41,440 nucleotides of DNA from Hyphomicrobiales bacterium (GCA_028868735.1 JAGWTW010000020.1:1-41440); one strand, 5' to 3'; shown: positions 1 through 9,174, numbered from the stretch's first letter. Made by a program: numbers and translations. Notes: generated by a model not told the origin, from the sequence alone.

Positions 1-113
1 TTGGTCCGCTTGATCATGCCGTGGCGCTTGCCGCGCTGGGCGTAGACCACCTTGCCGGTGCCGGTGATCTTGAAGCGCTTCTTAGCGCCCGACTTGGTCT
101 TCAACTTGGGCAT
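1..113 (-). CDS. rpmI: 50S ribosomal protein L35, C-terminus beyond window
   Basis: The protein begins [14 protein letters not shown] and continues with a very basic sequence containing KRHGMIKRT, which is the N-terminal half of bacterial L35, a small protein of the large ribosomal subunit. The gene runs off the left edge, so only about 37 of the usual 65 or so residues are seen. An AGGAG ribosome binding site lies just before the ATG at 111-113. rplT (L20) normally follows rpmI and would lie outside the window. infC, which often precedes rpmI, is not upstream here. The gene instead has its own candidate promoter and a structured leader (see separate entries). Confidence 0.96.
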   Translation of the reverse strand, partial: MPKLKTKSGAKKRFKITGTGKVVYAQRGKRHGMIKRT

Positions 114-126
114 TTTGCTCTCCTGC

Positions 127-148
127 GGGCCAGCCCGAGGGCCAGCCC
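127..148. repeat. tandem 10-bp repeat before the rpmI ribosome binding site
   Basis: GGGCCAGCCC occurs at 127-136 and again at 139-148. Each copy is a short GGGC/GCCC dyad. They lie in the rpmI leader just upstream of the AGGAG motif and could form small hairpins or a protein-binding site. Confidence 0.5.
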
Positions 149-171
149 ATGTTTGTTCGCGTAAGCGAGCG

Positions 172-211
172 ATAAAAACCGCCACGGCAGCCCATCACTG
201 GCCGGGCGGTT
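172..211 (-). terminator. terminator-like hairpin in the rpmI leader (possible attenuator)
   Basis: On the minus strand AACCGCC (211-205) pairs with GGCGGTT (183-177), and the stem runs straight into TTTTTATC. This has the form of an intrinsic terminator. It sits between the candidate promoter and the rpmI start, so it may attenuate L35/L20 expression. The loop is long (21 nt) and contains a further short GGC/GCC pairing. Confidence 0.5.
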
Positions 212-221
212 CAGAGGCGGG

Positions 222-251
222 CTTATAGAGCCAAAACCGCGGGCGACGCAA
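222..251 (-). promoter_or_regulatory. candidate sigma-70 type promoter of rpmI
   Basis: On the minus strand TTGCGT (251-246) and TATAAG (227-222) are separated by 18 bp. Transcription would start near 215 and give a leader of about 100 nt before the rpmI ATG. The rest of 114-348 holds no gene that I can support. Confidence 0.5.
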
Positions 252-348
252 GTTCGGGTTCGAAACAGGCGGCGCCTGCGCGAACTCTGTTGGCGGCGAG
301 GCCGACAGCCCGCCGCCCTCGTGGAACCTTCGCGCGCGGGCGTCGGCT

Positions 349-2109
349 TCATTTGGGACCGAGACCGAAGATCGTGACCTTGCCAGTGGTGATCTCGGTC
401 GGCCACAGCACCTCCGTCAGGCCGGTGGCGGCGGCGACGCGCTGGCCCTGCGCCGTCGCGAAGGTGATCACGCCGCCGCCGACCGCGCCGCCGACCTTCT
501 GGCCCCAGAGCTTTGCGCCGGTGGCGCTGTCGAGCGCGTAGAGGTTTCCGCCCATGTCGCCGAAGAAGACCAGTCCGCCGCCGGTCGCAGTCACGCCGCT
601 CTGGACCGGATAGTTCGTCTTGGCGCGCCAGCGCCAGCGCCCCGTGTCCGCGTCGACCGCATAGATCCAGCCGGCCCAGTCGAACACCGGATCGGCCCGG
701 CCCCAGACGTTGAACGGATTTATCGAGTCTTCGCCGCTCCACGGCGTGTGGTTGGGCTCGTTCTCGACTTTCTTGGTCTGCGCGACCCGAACAGTCGTAC
801 ACCATTCGACTTCGCCGACGAGCACGAGGTTGTTGGTCGGATCGTAGGAAGGCCCGTTCCACTCGGCCCCGCCGACGGACCCCGGGCAGAAATGGACCGA
901 TTTGTCCGCCGAAAACGGCGTGTCGGCGTTCTCGATGCGCGTCACCGGCGTGCGATAGATCTGCTTCCCGCTGTCGAGATCGTATCCGTAGAGATGGCCG
1001 TCCTTGGGCGCGACGACCATCATGCGGCGGTCGGCTGCGGTCTTTATCAGCGACGGCGCGCTCGAGACGTCCCAGTCGTGCCAGTCCTTGGGCACCAGTT
1101 TGAAATGCGACTTGTAGGCGCCCGTTCTGGCGTCCAGCACGACGACCGAACCCGTGTAGAGATCGCCGCCGGTTCGCGCGTCGGGGACGAAATCGGGCGA
1201 AGGGTTGCCTCCCGGCACATAAAGCAGCCCCGACTCGGGGTCGAGCGTGTAGGACGTCCAGGTCGCGCCGCCGGAAATTGTTTTGGCGCCGCCCCAACTC
1301 GCGATGTCGGCGGTCGACAGGGCCTCCGGCCCGCGGGTCGGATCGCCGGGCTGTTTGGGGACGAGATAGAATTCCCACACGATCTTGCCGCTCGTGGCGT
1401 CGAGCGCATACATCCGCCCTTTCACGCCCTTGAAATCGCCGCCGGCGTTGCCGATGAACACCAGCCCGTTCCACGCGATCGGCGCCGCCGGCGCGCTCTC
1501 GCCCTTGCCCGGATCGCCAATGGCCGTTTCCCAGACCTTTTTGCCGGTCTTGAAATCGTACGCCAGGACGCGCCCGTCCTGCGTGCCGCGAAACACGCGA
1601 CCGTCGAGATAGGCGACGCCGCGATTGACGCCCTGCGGCGTGGCGGGCTGATAATTCTCGTGCGTGCGCCACACTTCCTTGCAATTCGTAGGATCGATGG
1701 CGATCGTGTCGTATTCGGTCGCAAACAGGAGCTTGCCCTCGACGAGCAGCAGGCCCGAATTGAACCCGGTGTATTGGCCGGTGTCGTAGGTGCAGAGCGC
1801 CTTCATCCGCCCGACATTGTCGCGATTGATCTCCGCTAGGGCTGCGAAGCGCTGCGAGGTGAGCGTCTTGTTGTAGCTGCGCCAGTCGTCGTCCGTCTGC
1901 GGCGCGGCGCGAGGCGCGGCCGCGGGCGCGGCTTCCGGATTGGCTTCGACAACGATCGCGCCCTTCGGCGCGTTCATGTACCGCAGGTAATTCAGGCCAA
2001 GCGACGCGAAGCCAATCACCGTATTCATATTGTTGTACGCATAGAGGCCGATGGCGGCGACGGCGACGAGCGCCGCCACGCCGATGGCGCGTATCCGATT
2101 TCTTGTCAT
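349..2109 (-). CDS. membrane-anchored PQQ-type (quinoprotein) dehydrogenase
   Basis: This 586-residue protein has the eight-bladed beta-propeller pattern of PQQ-dependent alcohol dehydrogenases, with repeated tryptophan motifs such as GRWRWRAKT and VFFGDMGGNLYAL. It starts with one hydrophobic segment (residues 9-24), a signal anchor or signal peptide, then an Ala/Pro-rich linker. GNPSP (301-305) and DWHDWD (342-347) match the metal-ligand and catalytic Asp regions of methanol dehydrogenases. Position +2 from the presumed catalytic Asp347 is Ser, not the Asp diagnostic of lanthanide XoxF enzymes. The vicinal Cys pair of classical enzymes is absent (PQGVNRG). There is no CxxCH, so electrons must leave through another carrier. 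The ATG at 2107-2109 follows a strong GGGGAGG site. The substrate is unknown. It is divergent from iorA. Confidence 0.87.
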   Translation of the reverse strand: MTRNRIRAIGVAALVAVAAIGLYAYNNMNTVIGFASLGLNYLRYMNAPKGAIVVEANPEAAPAAAPRAAPQTDDDWRSYNKTLTSQRFAALAEINRDNVGRMKALCTYDTGQYTGFNSGLLLVEGKLLFATEYDTIAIDPTNCKEVWRTHENYQPATPQGVNRGVAYLDGRVFRGTQDGRVLAYDFKTGKKVWETAIGDPGKGESAPAAPIAWNGLVFIGNAGGDFKGVKGRMYALDATSGKIVWEFYLVPKQPGDPTRGPEALSTADIASWGGAKTISGGATWTSYTLDPESGLLYVPGGNPSPDFVPDARTGGDLYTGSVVVLDARTGAYKSHFKLVPKDWHDWDVSSAPSLIKTAADRRMMVVAPKDGHLYGYDLDSGKQIYRTPVTRIENADTPFSADKSVHFCPGSVGGAEWNGPSYDPTNNLVLVGEVEWCTTVRVAQTKKVENEPNHTPWSGEDSINPFNVWGRADPVFDWAGWIYAVDADTGRWRWRAKTNYPVQSGVTATGGGLVFFGDMGGNLYALDSATGAKLWGQKVGGAVGGGVITFATAQGQRVAAATGLTEVLWPTEITTGKVTIFGLGPK

Positions 2110-2277
2110 GTAGCCTCCCCTCGAAACAGGTCCTTGCTGGAGTTTTAGGGGCGTCAAATGATAAATCGAGGGTCGGTCGCCGCGATCGGCGCCGAAACAG
2201 ATCGGCGCGCCGTCACGAACGGGATGCAACGCGCGCGTGAAGCATGCTAGCTTCCGGCCGCTTCTGACGGAGGACCC

Positions 2278-4413
2278 ATGGAGCGCTCGTTCGCGGCGGA
2301 AATCGAGAGCCTGAAGCTCGGCGAAGGCGAGACCTTTCATGGCGAGGGCATTCTGGCCGTCACCAAGGCGCTGTTGCAGTCGGGCGTCTCCTATGTCGGG
2401 GGCTATCAAGGGGCGCCGGTCTCTCACCTGCTCGACGTCATGGTGCAGGCGAAAGACTACATGGCCGAACTCGGCGTCTCCGTGCAGGCCTGCACCAACG
2501 AGGCTTCGGCGGCGGCCATGCTGGGCGCCTCGATCGTCTATCCCGTGCGCGGCGCGGTCACCTGGAAGTCGATCGTCGGCACGAATGTCGCGGCCGACGC
2601 GCTTTCGAACCTTTCCTCACCCGGCGTGAAGGGCGGGTGCCTGATCGTGGTCGGCGAGGATTACGGCGACGGCGCCAGCGTCATCCAGGAACGCACGCAC
2701 GCCTTCGCCATGAAATCCGCGGTCTGGCTGATGGACCCGCGGCCGGATCTTCCGACCATCGTGCGCTGCGTCGAAAAATCGTTCGAACTGTCGGAGGCCT
2801 CGCACACGCCCGTCATCATGGAGCTGCGGATACGCGCGTGCCATGTGCAGGGCGAATTCACGGCGAAGGACAATCGCAAGCCCGCGATTTCGACGCTCCA
2901 CCGCACGCCGGCCGCGCCGCACGATTACGCGACCCTGTCGCATCCGCCCGTCACCTTCGGTCAGGAGAAGGCGAAATACGAAGAACGTATGCCGGCCGCC
3001 CGGCGCTTCATTCTCGGAAATGGACTCAACGAGAAGATCGACGGACGCCATTCCGACGTGGGCCTGATCGTGCAGGGCGGCGTCTACAACGCCCTCATTC
3101 GCGCGTTGCAGGAAATCGGCCTCGCCGACGCGCAGGGACGTTCCGACCTGCCGATCCTCGTGCTCAACGTGGTCTATCCGCTCTGCCCCGACGAAATCGT
3201 CGGCTTCGCGATGGGCAAGAAGGCGCTGCTCGTGGTCGAGGAAAGCCAGCCCGAATATATCGAGCACGAGATTTCCTCGATCCTGCGCCGCGCGGATGTC
3301 CAGACTGCGTTGCACGGCAAGGACATGCTGCCGATGGCGGGCGAATATACGTCCGAAGTCCTCGTCGGCGGCCTCGCGAAATTCATCGAGAAGCATGTCC
3401 CGCGCCTCGGCAATGCGGGCGCGAAGAATTACGCCGACGAGATCGCCGAATTGCGCGCGAGGGCGGTTGCGGCGCTCGGCGGGCCGCCGCCGATCCGGCC
3501 GCCGGGCTTCTGCATCGGCTGTCCCGAACGGCCTTTCTTCTCGGCGCTGAAACTGGTCGAGAAGGAGCGCGGGCCGTTCCACGTTTCCTCCGACATCGGC
3601 TGTCATTCCTTCGGCACCTTCCCGCCCTTCTCGTTCGGCAATTCCATTCTCGGCTTCGGCATGTCGCTCGCCTCGAGCGCGGGGGTGCAAAGCTTTGTCG
3701 ACAAGAGGCCGATCGCCATCATGGGCGACGGCGGCTTCTGGCATAACGGCCTTCTCTCCGGCGTGACGGCGCGCCTCCTCAACAAGACCGACGGCCTGCT
3801 CGTCATCATGAAGAACGGCTACACGTCGGCGACCGGCACGCAGGATCTGGTCTCCACGCCGCGCGCGGAAGCGAAACGCGAGGCCGGCGGCGCATCGACC
3901 ACCGACACGGAACTGACGATCGAGGGCACGCTGCGCGGCCTCGGCGTCAAATGGCTGAAGACCGTGCATACCTATCGCGTCGACGAAATGAAGAAGACGC
4001 TCGATGAGGCCATGTCGACCAGTTTCGACGGGCTGAAAGTGATCGTGGCCGAGGGCGAGTGCCAGCTCGAACGCCAGCGCCGCGTGAAACCCATTCGCGC
4101 AGCCGCCTTGGCTGCAGGCGAGCGCGTCGTACGCACGCGCTACGGCGTCGACGACGAGACCTGCACGGGCGACCATTCCTGCATTCGCCTGTCCGGCTGT
4201 CCGACGTTGACGGTGAAGACGTCCGCCGATCCGCTGAAGAGCGATCCTGTCGCGCATGTGACGAACGGTTGCGTCGGCTGCGGGCTCTGCGGCGAGGCCG
4301 CGCATGCGGCAACGCTCTGCCCGTCCTTCTATCGCGCCGACATCGTCTCGAACCCCAGCGGCTTCGACCGTTTCATGGCGCGCGTGCGCAACATTTTCAC
4401 GAAGGCCGCGTGA
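2278..4413 (+). CDS. iorA: indolepyruvate oxidoreductase, alpha subunit
   Basis: This 711-residue protein is a thiamine diphosphate enzyme that oxidatively decarboxylates aryl 2-oxo acids (indolepyruvate, phenylpyruvate) to acyl-CoA, a step in aromatic amino acid breakdown. The N-terminal pyrimidine-binding domain (VGGYQGAPVSHLLD) is followed by the TPP-binding domain, with CIGCPERPFF near 412 and GDGGFWHN near 483. The C-terminus is ferredoxin-like: CTGDHSC from 629 and CVGCGLC from 665. The first cluster has Asp where archaeal IorA has the second Cys. The ATG at 2278 follows GGAGG at 2269. Its stop overlaps the iorB start (TGATG), so the two subunits are translationally coupled. The physiological electron acceptor in this organism cannot be read from the sequence. 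Confidence 0.93.
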   Translation: MERSFAAEIESLKLGEGETFHGEGILAVTKALLQSGVSYVGGYQGAPVSHLLDVMVQAKDYMAELGVSVQACTNEASAAAMLGASIVYPVRGAVTWKSIVGTNVAADALSNLSSPGVKGGCLIVVGEDYGDGASVIQERTHAFAMKSAVWLMDPRPDLPTIVRCVEKSFELSEASHTPVIMELRIRACHVQGEFTAKDNRKPAISTLHRTPAAPHDYATLSHPPVTFGQEKAKYEERMPAARRFILGNGLNEKIDGRHSDVGLIVQGGVYNALIRALQEIGLADAQGRSDLPILVLNVVYPLCPDEIVGFAMGKKALLVVEESQPEYIEHEISSILRRADVQTALHGKDMLPMAGEYTSEVLVGGLAKFIEKHVPRLGNAGAKNYADEIAELRARAVAALGGPPPIRPPGFCIGCPERPFFSALKLVEKERGPFHVSSDIGCHSFGTFPPFSFGNSILGFGMSLASSAGVQSFVDKRPIAIMGDGGFWHNGLLSGVTARLLNKTDGLLVIMKNGYTSATGTQDLVSTPRAEAKREAGGASTTDTELTIEGTLRGLGVKWLKTVHTYRVDEMKKTLDEAMSTSFDGLKVIVAEGECQLERQRRVKPIRAAALAAGERVVRTRYGVDDETCTGDHSCIRLSGCPTLTVKTSADPLKSDPVAHVTNGCVGCGLCGEAAHAATLCPSFYRADIVSNPSGFDRFMARVRNIFTKAA

Positions 4414-5903
4414 TGAGCGAGCCCGTGAAAGTAAGATCGATCCTGATCGGCGCGCTCGGCGGCGAGGGCGGCGGCGTCTTGATGGACTGGATCGTTTCTT
4501 GCGCGCGCATGAACGGCCTTGCGGTGCAGGCGACATCGGTGCCGGGCGTCGCGCAGCGTACGGGCTCGACGTCCTATTACATCGAAATGTCCGACAAGCC
4601 TTCGGACGGGCCCGCGCCCGTCTTCGCGCTGATCCCGATGCCCGGCCGCGTCGATTTCGTCGCCGCGAGCGAACTCGTCGAAGCCGCGCGCATGATGGAG
4701 CGCGGATTGATCTCGCCGCAGCGCACGGTGCTCGTGACGTCGACCAGCCGCATGTACACGACCGCCGAGAAGATGCAGATGGGCGACGGGCGCTTCGACT
4801 CTTCGCGCGTCCTTGCCGCGGGCGAGGAGCTGGCGAAGAAATTCGTCACGCTCGATCTCGACAAGATCGCGCGCGAAACCGGTACGATGGTGAGCGCGAC
4901 CCTGTTCGGCGCGCTCGCAGGCGTCGGCGCATTTCCCTGGGACCGCGCAGCCTGCGAAACGGCGATTGGAGCCGGACGCGCGGCGGCGGCGAGCCGTGCG
5001 GGCTTCAATGCGGCGTTCGAGGCGGCCGCCGCGCCGAATTCTGGACCGGATACGGCTCCCGCCGCGAAGCCGGGCGTGGTCGCTTCCGCCGGAGAGGCCG
5101 GCGGGTTTGCAGCGCTCCCCGCAGAAGGCCGCTCCATAGCCGCGCTCGGCTATGCGCGCTGCGCCGATTATCAGGACGCAGCCTATGCCGATCTCTATGC
5201 GCGTCGCGCGCTCGATCTCGCCGCAGCTGCGGGCGACGGCTCGCCGGAAACAGCGCATGCGCTGGCCGAAGCCGCGCGGCGGCTCGCCTTGTGGATGTGC
5301 TACGAGGACATCGCCCGCGTCGCGCAACTGAAGACCAAGCCGGAGCGCTTCGCGAAGATCCGCGCCGAAGCCGAAATGTCGGACGACCAGATCCTGAGCA
5401 TCACCGAATATCTCAAGCCCGGCGCCGACGAGATCGCCGCCATCCTGCCGAAGGGGCTCGGCGCCTGGTTCATGCGCCGCGTGGAGCGCAAGGGAGCGCC
5501 GGGCGCGCTCGGACGCGGCGTCCACGTGGCGACGACGAGCGTGCACGGCTGGCTGACAATGCGCGCGCTCGCGCAATTCCGCCGGATCCGCCGCGCCTCG
5601 CTCCGCTTCGCCGACGAGCAGGCTGCGATCGAGAACTGGCTCGCGGCGATGAAGACGGCGCTCGCCGGATCGCCCTCCTTCGCCGCCGCGCTCGCCGAAT
5701 TGCCTCGCTTGCTGAAAGGTTACGGCGAGACCGCGCAACGCGGACAGCGCAATTACGATGCGATCTTTTCGTCGATCGTCGCGCCAGCGGTCGCGCGAGG
5801 CGATTTTTCGGGCGCTGCGAGCCTGCGCAAGGCGATCGCCGCCGCGCTCGCCGACCCCGAACACGTCGCGCTCGACGCTGAGCTCAGTCAGGCCGCCGAA
5901 TAA
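4413..5903 (+). CDS. iorB: indolepyruvate oxidoreductase, beta subunit with extended C-terminal domain
   Basis: Residues 1 to about 190 form the gamma-type domain of 2-oxoacid:ferredoxin oxidoreductases, with LGGEGGGVLMDW near the N-terminus and PGVAQRTGSTSYY. The protein is 496 residues, more than twice the length of archaeal IorB (about 200). The extra C-terminal half is a helical region of the kind found in proteobacterial IorB (DUF6537 as I recall it), joined by an Ala/Pro-rich linker. The ATG at 4413 overlaps the iorA stop by one base, which sets the start. The gene ends at TAA 5901-5903, directly against the stop codon of the convergent pdeM. Confidence 0.91.
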   Translation: MSEPVKVRSILIGALGGEGGGVLMDWIVSCARMNGLAVQATSVPGVAQRTGSTSYYIEMSDKPSDGPAPVFALIPMPGRVDFVAASELVEAARMMERGLISPQRTVLVTSTSRMYTTAEKMQMGDGRFDSSRVLAAGEELAKKFVTLDLDKIARETGTMVSATLFGALAGVGAFPWDRAACETAIGAGRAAAASRAGFNAAFEAAAAPNSGPDTAPAAKPGVVASAGEAGGFAALPAEGRSIAALGYARCADYQDAAYADLYARRALDLAAAAGDGSPETAHALAEAARRLALWMCYEDIARVAQLKTKPERFAKIRAEAEMSDDQILSITEYLKPGADEIAAILPKGLGAWFMRRVERKGAPGALGRGVHVATTSVHGWLTMRALAQFRRIRRASLRFADEQAAIENWLAAMKTALAGSPSFAAALAELPRLLKGYGETAQRGQRNYDAIFSSIVAPAVARGDFSGAASLRKAIAAALADPEHVALDAELSQAAE

Positions 5904-6599
5904 TCACGCCCCCATCGCGCATTTCGAGGCGCAAACGGCGTAAACGCCGTCGCGCCCGAGCACATGCGCAAATCTACGCCCTGAAAACAGGCGCGCGATC
6001 GCCGGATGATGCAGGTTCAATCCGCCGGCGTAGGCGCCGAAGGCCGGCGCGATCACGCGCAGGCCGTCGGTGACGAAGGCGCGGCGTCGGCCGCCGATGA
6101 CGGCGACGGGATGAAGGTGGCCAGCGATCTCGCCATGCGCCTGACGCGCGGACGGCTCGTGGCGCAGCGTCAACGGCCCGAGTTTGTATTCAGCGCGAAG
6201 CTCGCCGCCGATGCGGGCAGGAACGTGCGGATCATGATTGCCCGCGATCCAGATCCAGTCGCGCCCCGCTTGCAACGCCGACAATTGTTCCAGATCCTTC
6301 GCGAGCAAACGATCGGGCGCGCCGAGGTCGTGAAAGGAATCGCCGAGCGCGATCACGACGCGCGGGCGCCAGCGGGCGACGGCGGCGGTGAGACGCGCGA
6401 GCGTCGCGGCCGTGTCGTAGGGCGGCAGGAGCATGCCGCGTCGCGCAAAGGACGAACCTTTCTCGAGATGAAGGTCGGCGACGATCAGCGCGCCGGCGTG
6501 CGGTTCGTACAAGGCGCCGAAATGATCGACGAGAAGCTCTGCGCCGGCCACGACCAGCGACGGCTGTCCCGATTTCATCTCCTCCGCCGCCGCATTCAT
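5904..6599 (-). CDS. pdeM: ligase-associated DNA damage response endonuclease PdeM (metallophosphoesterase)
   Basis: This 231-residue calcineurin-like phosphoesterase has metal-binding motifs in the standard order: ADLHLEKG (Asp42, His44), LGDSFHD, AGNHDPH and GHLHP. The ADLHLEKGSSFAR stretch is characteristic of PdeM, the endonuclease member of a four-gene repair set with an Lhr-like helicase, an MBL-fold exonuclease and an ATP-dependent ligase. The ATG at 6597-6599 overlaps the helicase stop (ATGA), so both are on one transcript and probably translationally coupled. An alternative start lies seven codons downstream. The role in damage repair follows from the family and the neighbours. Confidence 0.93.
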   Translation of the reverse strand: MNAAAEEMKSGQPSLVVAGAELLVDHFGALYEPHAGALIVADLHLEKGSSFARRGMLLPPYDTAATLARLTAAVARWRPRVVIALGDSFHDLGAPDRLLAKDLEQLSALQAGRDWIWIAGNHDPHVPARIGGELRAEYKLGPLTLRHEPSARQAHGEIAGHLHPVAVIGGRRRAFVTDGLRVIAPAFGAYAGGLNLHHPAIARLFSGRRFAHVLGRDGVYAVCASKCAMGA

Positions 6600-9079
6600 G
6601 CCTTCGCTTCTTCCGCCAGCTCGTCCGCCGCCATTTTCAACGCTTCGTCGCGCGCTTCGCCATAAATGGGCTCCTTGCCGATATCCAGCAGAATCGGCAC
6701 GGCGAGCGGCGAGACGCGATCGAGCGCGCGATGGACGATTCGGCCCTCGATTCGTTCGAGCATGGCGGAAAGGCGCGCGATGTCCAGAAGCCCGGAGGCG
6801 GCGTCCGCCCAAGCGGCCTCAAGGAGAATGTGGTCGGGCTGATGGCGTCGCAGGACGTCATAGACGAGATCGGTCGAGATCGTCACCTGGCGCCCGGTCT
6901 TTTCCTTGCCGGGGAAACGACGCTCGATCAGGCCGGCGATCACCGCGCAATTGCGGAAGGTACGCTTCATCAACGCCGATTCCTGCAACCATGCCTCGAG
7001 GTCGTCGCCGAGCATGTCGCGCGAAAAGAGCCCGCCCATGTCGGCCTTGCCCATATCTTCGAGCGACCAGACGGCGATGGCGTAGTCGCTCGCGACGAAA
7101 CCGAGCGGCTTCAGGCGGGCGCGCTCCATGCGCCGCGTCAGCAGCATCCCGAGCGTTTGATGGGCAAGCCTGCCCTCGAAGGGATAGGCGACCAGGAAAT
7201 GCCGGGATCCCCGCGGAAAGGTTTCGACGAGCAGGTTGGTCCGGCCCGGCAAGATCGAGCGGGCGCGCTGTTCTTCGAGCCAGTCGCGCACCTGTCCGGG
7301 AAGATATTTCCAGCTCGCTGGCGTCGCCAACATGCCGCGGACGCGATCCGCGAGATAGGTCGAAAGCGGGAATTTGCCTCCGGCGTAAGACGGGATTTTC
7401 GGCGCGTCGCCTGCCGCACGCTGCACGAGCGCCTCGTTCTCGACGATGCCTTGCAGGCTCAAAATCTCGCCGCCGAACAGGAACGTGTCGCCCGGCGCAA
7501 GCGTCTCAAGAAAATACTCTTCGATCTCACCGAGCACGCGTCCGCCGCGCGTCAGCGGGCCGGTGTAGGTCCCGCCGGATTTCGGTCCCCGGCCGCGCAT
7601 CAATCGCACCTTGATCATGTCCGACTCGACGATGACGCCGACATTCATGCGATAGCTTTGCGCAATACGGCCGTTGGCGACGCGCCAGAGTCCATCTTTC
7701 GTACGCCTGATCGTCGCGAAGCGATCGTATGTGCGCAGCGCGTAGCCGCCGGTCGCGACGAAATCGAGCGCGCGATCGAAGGTCTCGCGCGAAAGCGCCG
7801 CGTAGGGCGCGGCCGATGAAACCTCGCGATATAGTTCGTCCGCGTCGAACGGCGCGGCGCACGCCATACCCAGTATGTGCTGAGCGAGTACGTCGAGGCC
7901 TCCGACGCGCGCAACCGGCGTATCCTGAGCGCCCTCTCTTGCCGCGGCGATCGCCGCCGTGCATTCGAGCACCTCGAACCGGTTCGCCGGCACGAGAATA
8001 GCGCGCGAAGGTTCGTCGAGCCGATGATTGGCGCGCCCTATGCGCTGGGCGAGCCTGCTCGCGCCCTTCGGCGCGCCGACGTTGACGACGAGATCGACGT
8101 CGCCCCAGTCGATGCCGAGATCGAGCGTCGAGGTGCAGACGACCGCGCGCAGCTTGCCCGCGGACATCGCCTCTTCGACACGACGCCGCTGCCCCGCATC
8201 CAGCGAGCCGTGATGCAGCGCGATCGGCAGCGCGTCCTCGTTGATGCGCCAGAGCTCCTGAAAGACGAATTCGGCCTGCGCGCGCGTGTTGACGAAGACG
8301 AGAGTCATTTTCGCGCGGCGGATGGCGTCGTAAATCTCCGCGAGCGCATGGCGCGCGCTATGACCCGCCCAGGGCAGGCGCTCCTGCGTATCGAGAATGG
8401 AAATGTCGGCGGCCGCGCCGGGCGACGCGACGACGAGATCCGCGAGCGCCCCTCGACCGACGAGAAAGCGCCGCAACTCGTCGGGATCGCGCACCGTCGC
8501 CGACAATCCCGTGGCGATCGCCGCCGGCGCCAGCCTGCGCAGCCGCGCAAGGCCGAGCGCCAGAAGATCGCCGCGCTTCGACTGGGCGAGCGCGTGCAAT
8601 TCGTCGAGCACGATGCGTTTCAGATCGGCGAAAAGATGCTCGGCGTCGGGCGATGCGATCAGCAGCGCGAGCTGTTCGGGCGTCGTCAAGAGTACGTCCG
8701 GGGGATCACGACGCTGCCGCTGGCGCTTTTGCGCGGACGTATCGCCGGTGCGCGTCTCGATGCGCAGGCCGAGCTTCATTTCGGCGACCGGGATTTCGAG
8801 GTTGCGATGAACGTCGACCGCCAGCGCTTTCAGCGGCGAGATATACAGGGTGTGCAGCCTGCCGCCGGGCCGGTTGGCGCGTCCCCGCGCGCTCGCAAGA
8901 GCGATCAGCGTCGGCAGAAACCCGGCCAGCGTCTTTCCTGCTCCGGTCGGCGCGATCAGCAGCGCATCCCGTCCCCGTTCCGCCGCCCGGATCAAGGCGA
9001 GCTGGTGATCGCGCGGCCTCCAGCGACGGGCGGCGAACCAGTCCTGAAAGGCGGGGGGAAGCGTGGGGCGGGAGCTCAC
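6596..9079 (-). CDS. ligase-associated DNA damage response DEXH-box helicase (Lhr-like)
   Basis: This 827-residue superfamily 2 helicase of the Lhr-core type has Walker A APTGAGKT (43-50), DELH (159-162), SAT motif III (193-195), and motif VI QRIGRANH. The winged-helix and Lhr-specific C-terminal parts follow (KSGGTYTGPLTRGGR, PGDTFLFGGE). Family members are ATP-dependent 3'-5' translocases that unwind DNA or RNA:DNA duplexes. The length is typical of the ligase-associated subfamily, not of full-length Lhr (about 1500). It is the first gene of a leftward pair with pdeM. The ATG at 9077-9079 is followed by MSSRPTLPPAFQDWF, a normal start for the family. Confidence 0.95.
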   Translation of the reverse strand: MSSRPTLPPAFQDWFAARRWRPRDHQLALIRAAERGRDALLIAPTGAGKTLAGFLPTLIALASARGRANRPGGRLHTLYISPLKALAVDVHRNLEIPVAEMKLGLRIETRTGDTSAQKRQRQRRDPPDVLLTTPEQLALLIASPDAEHLFADLKRIVLDELHALAQSKRGDLLALGLARLRRLAPAAIATGLSATVRDPDELRRFLVGRGALADLVVASPGAAADISILDTQERLPWAGHSARHALAEIYDAIRRAKMTLVFVNTRAQAEFVFQELWRINEDALPIALHHGSLDAGQRRRVEEAMSAGKLRAVVCTSTLDLGIDWGDVDLVVNVGAPKGASRLAQRIGRANHRLDEPSRAILVPANRFEVLECTAAIAAAREGAQDTPVARVGGLDVLAQHILGMACAAPFDADELYREVSSAAPYAALSRETFDRALDFVATGGYALRTYDRFATIRRTKDGLWRVANGRIAQSYRMNVGVIVESDMIKVRLMRGRGPKSGGTYTGPLTRGGRVLGEIEEYFLETLAPGDTFLFGGEILSLQGIVENEALVQRAAGDAPKIPSYAGGKFPLSTYLADRVRGMLATPASWKYLPGQVRDWLEEQRARSILPGRTNLLVETFPRGSRHFLVAYPFEGRLAHQTLGMLLTRRMERARLKPLGFVASDYAIAVWSLEDMGKADMGGLFSRDMLGDDLEAWLQESALMKRTFRNCAVIAGLIERRFPGKEKTGRQVTISTDLVYDVLRRHQPDHILLEAAWADAASGLLDIARLSAMLERIEGRIVHRALDRVSPLAVPILLDIGKEPIYGEARDEALKMAADELAEEAKA

Positions 9080-9174
9080 AGCGGAAAGTTAGCGCGGCCC
9101 GGCGGCGGGACGAAGACGTCGCCGCTTGTGCGGGACCGCACAGCGTGGGGCTGCGGCCTTGTTTATCAAACCGG

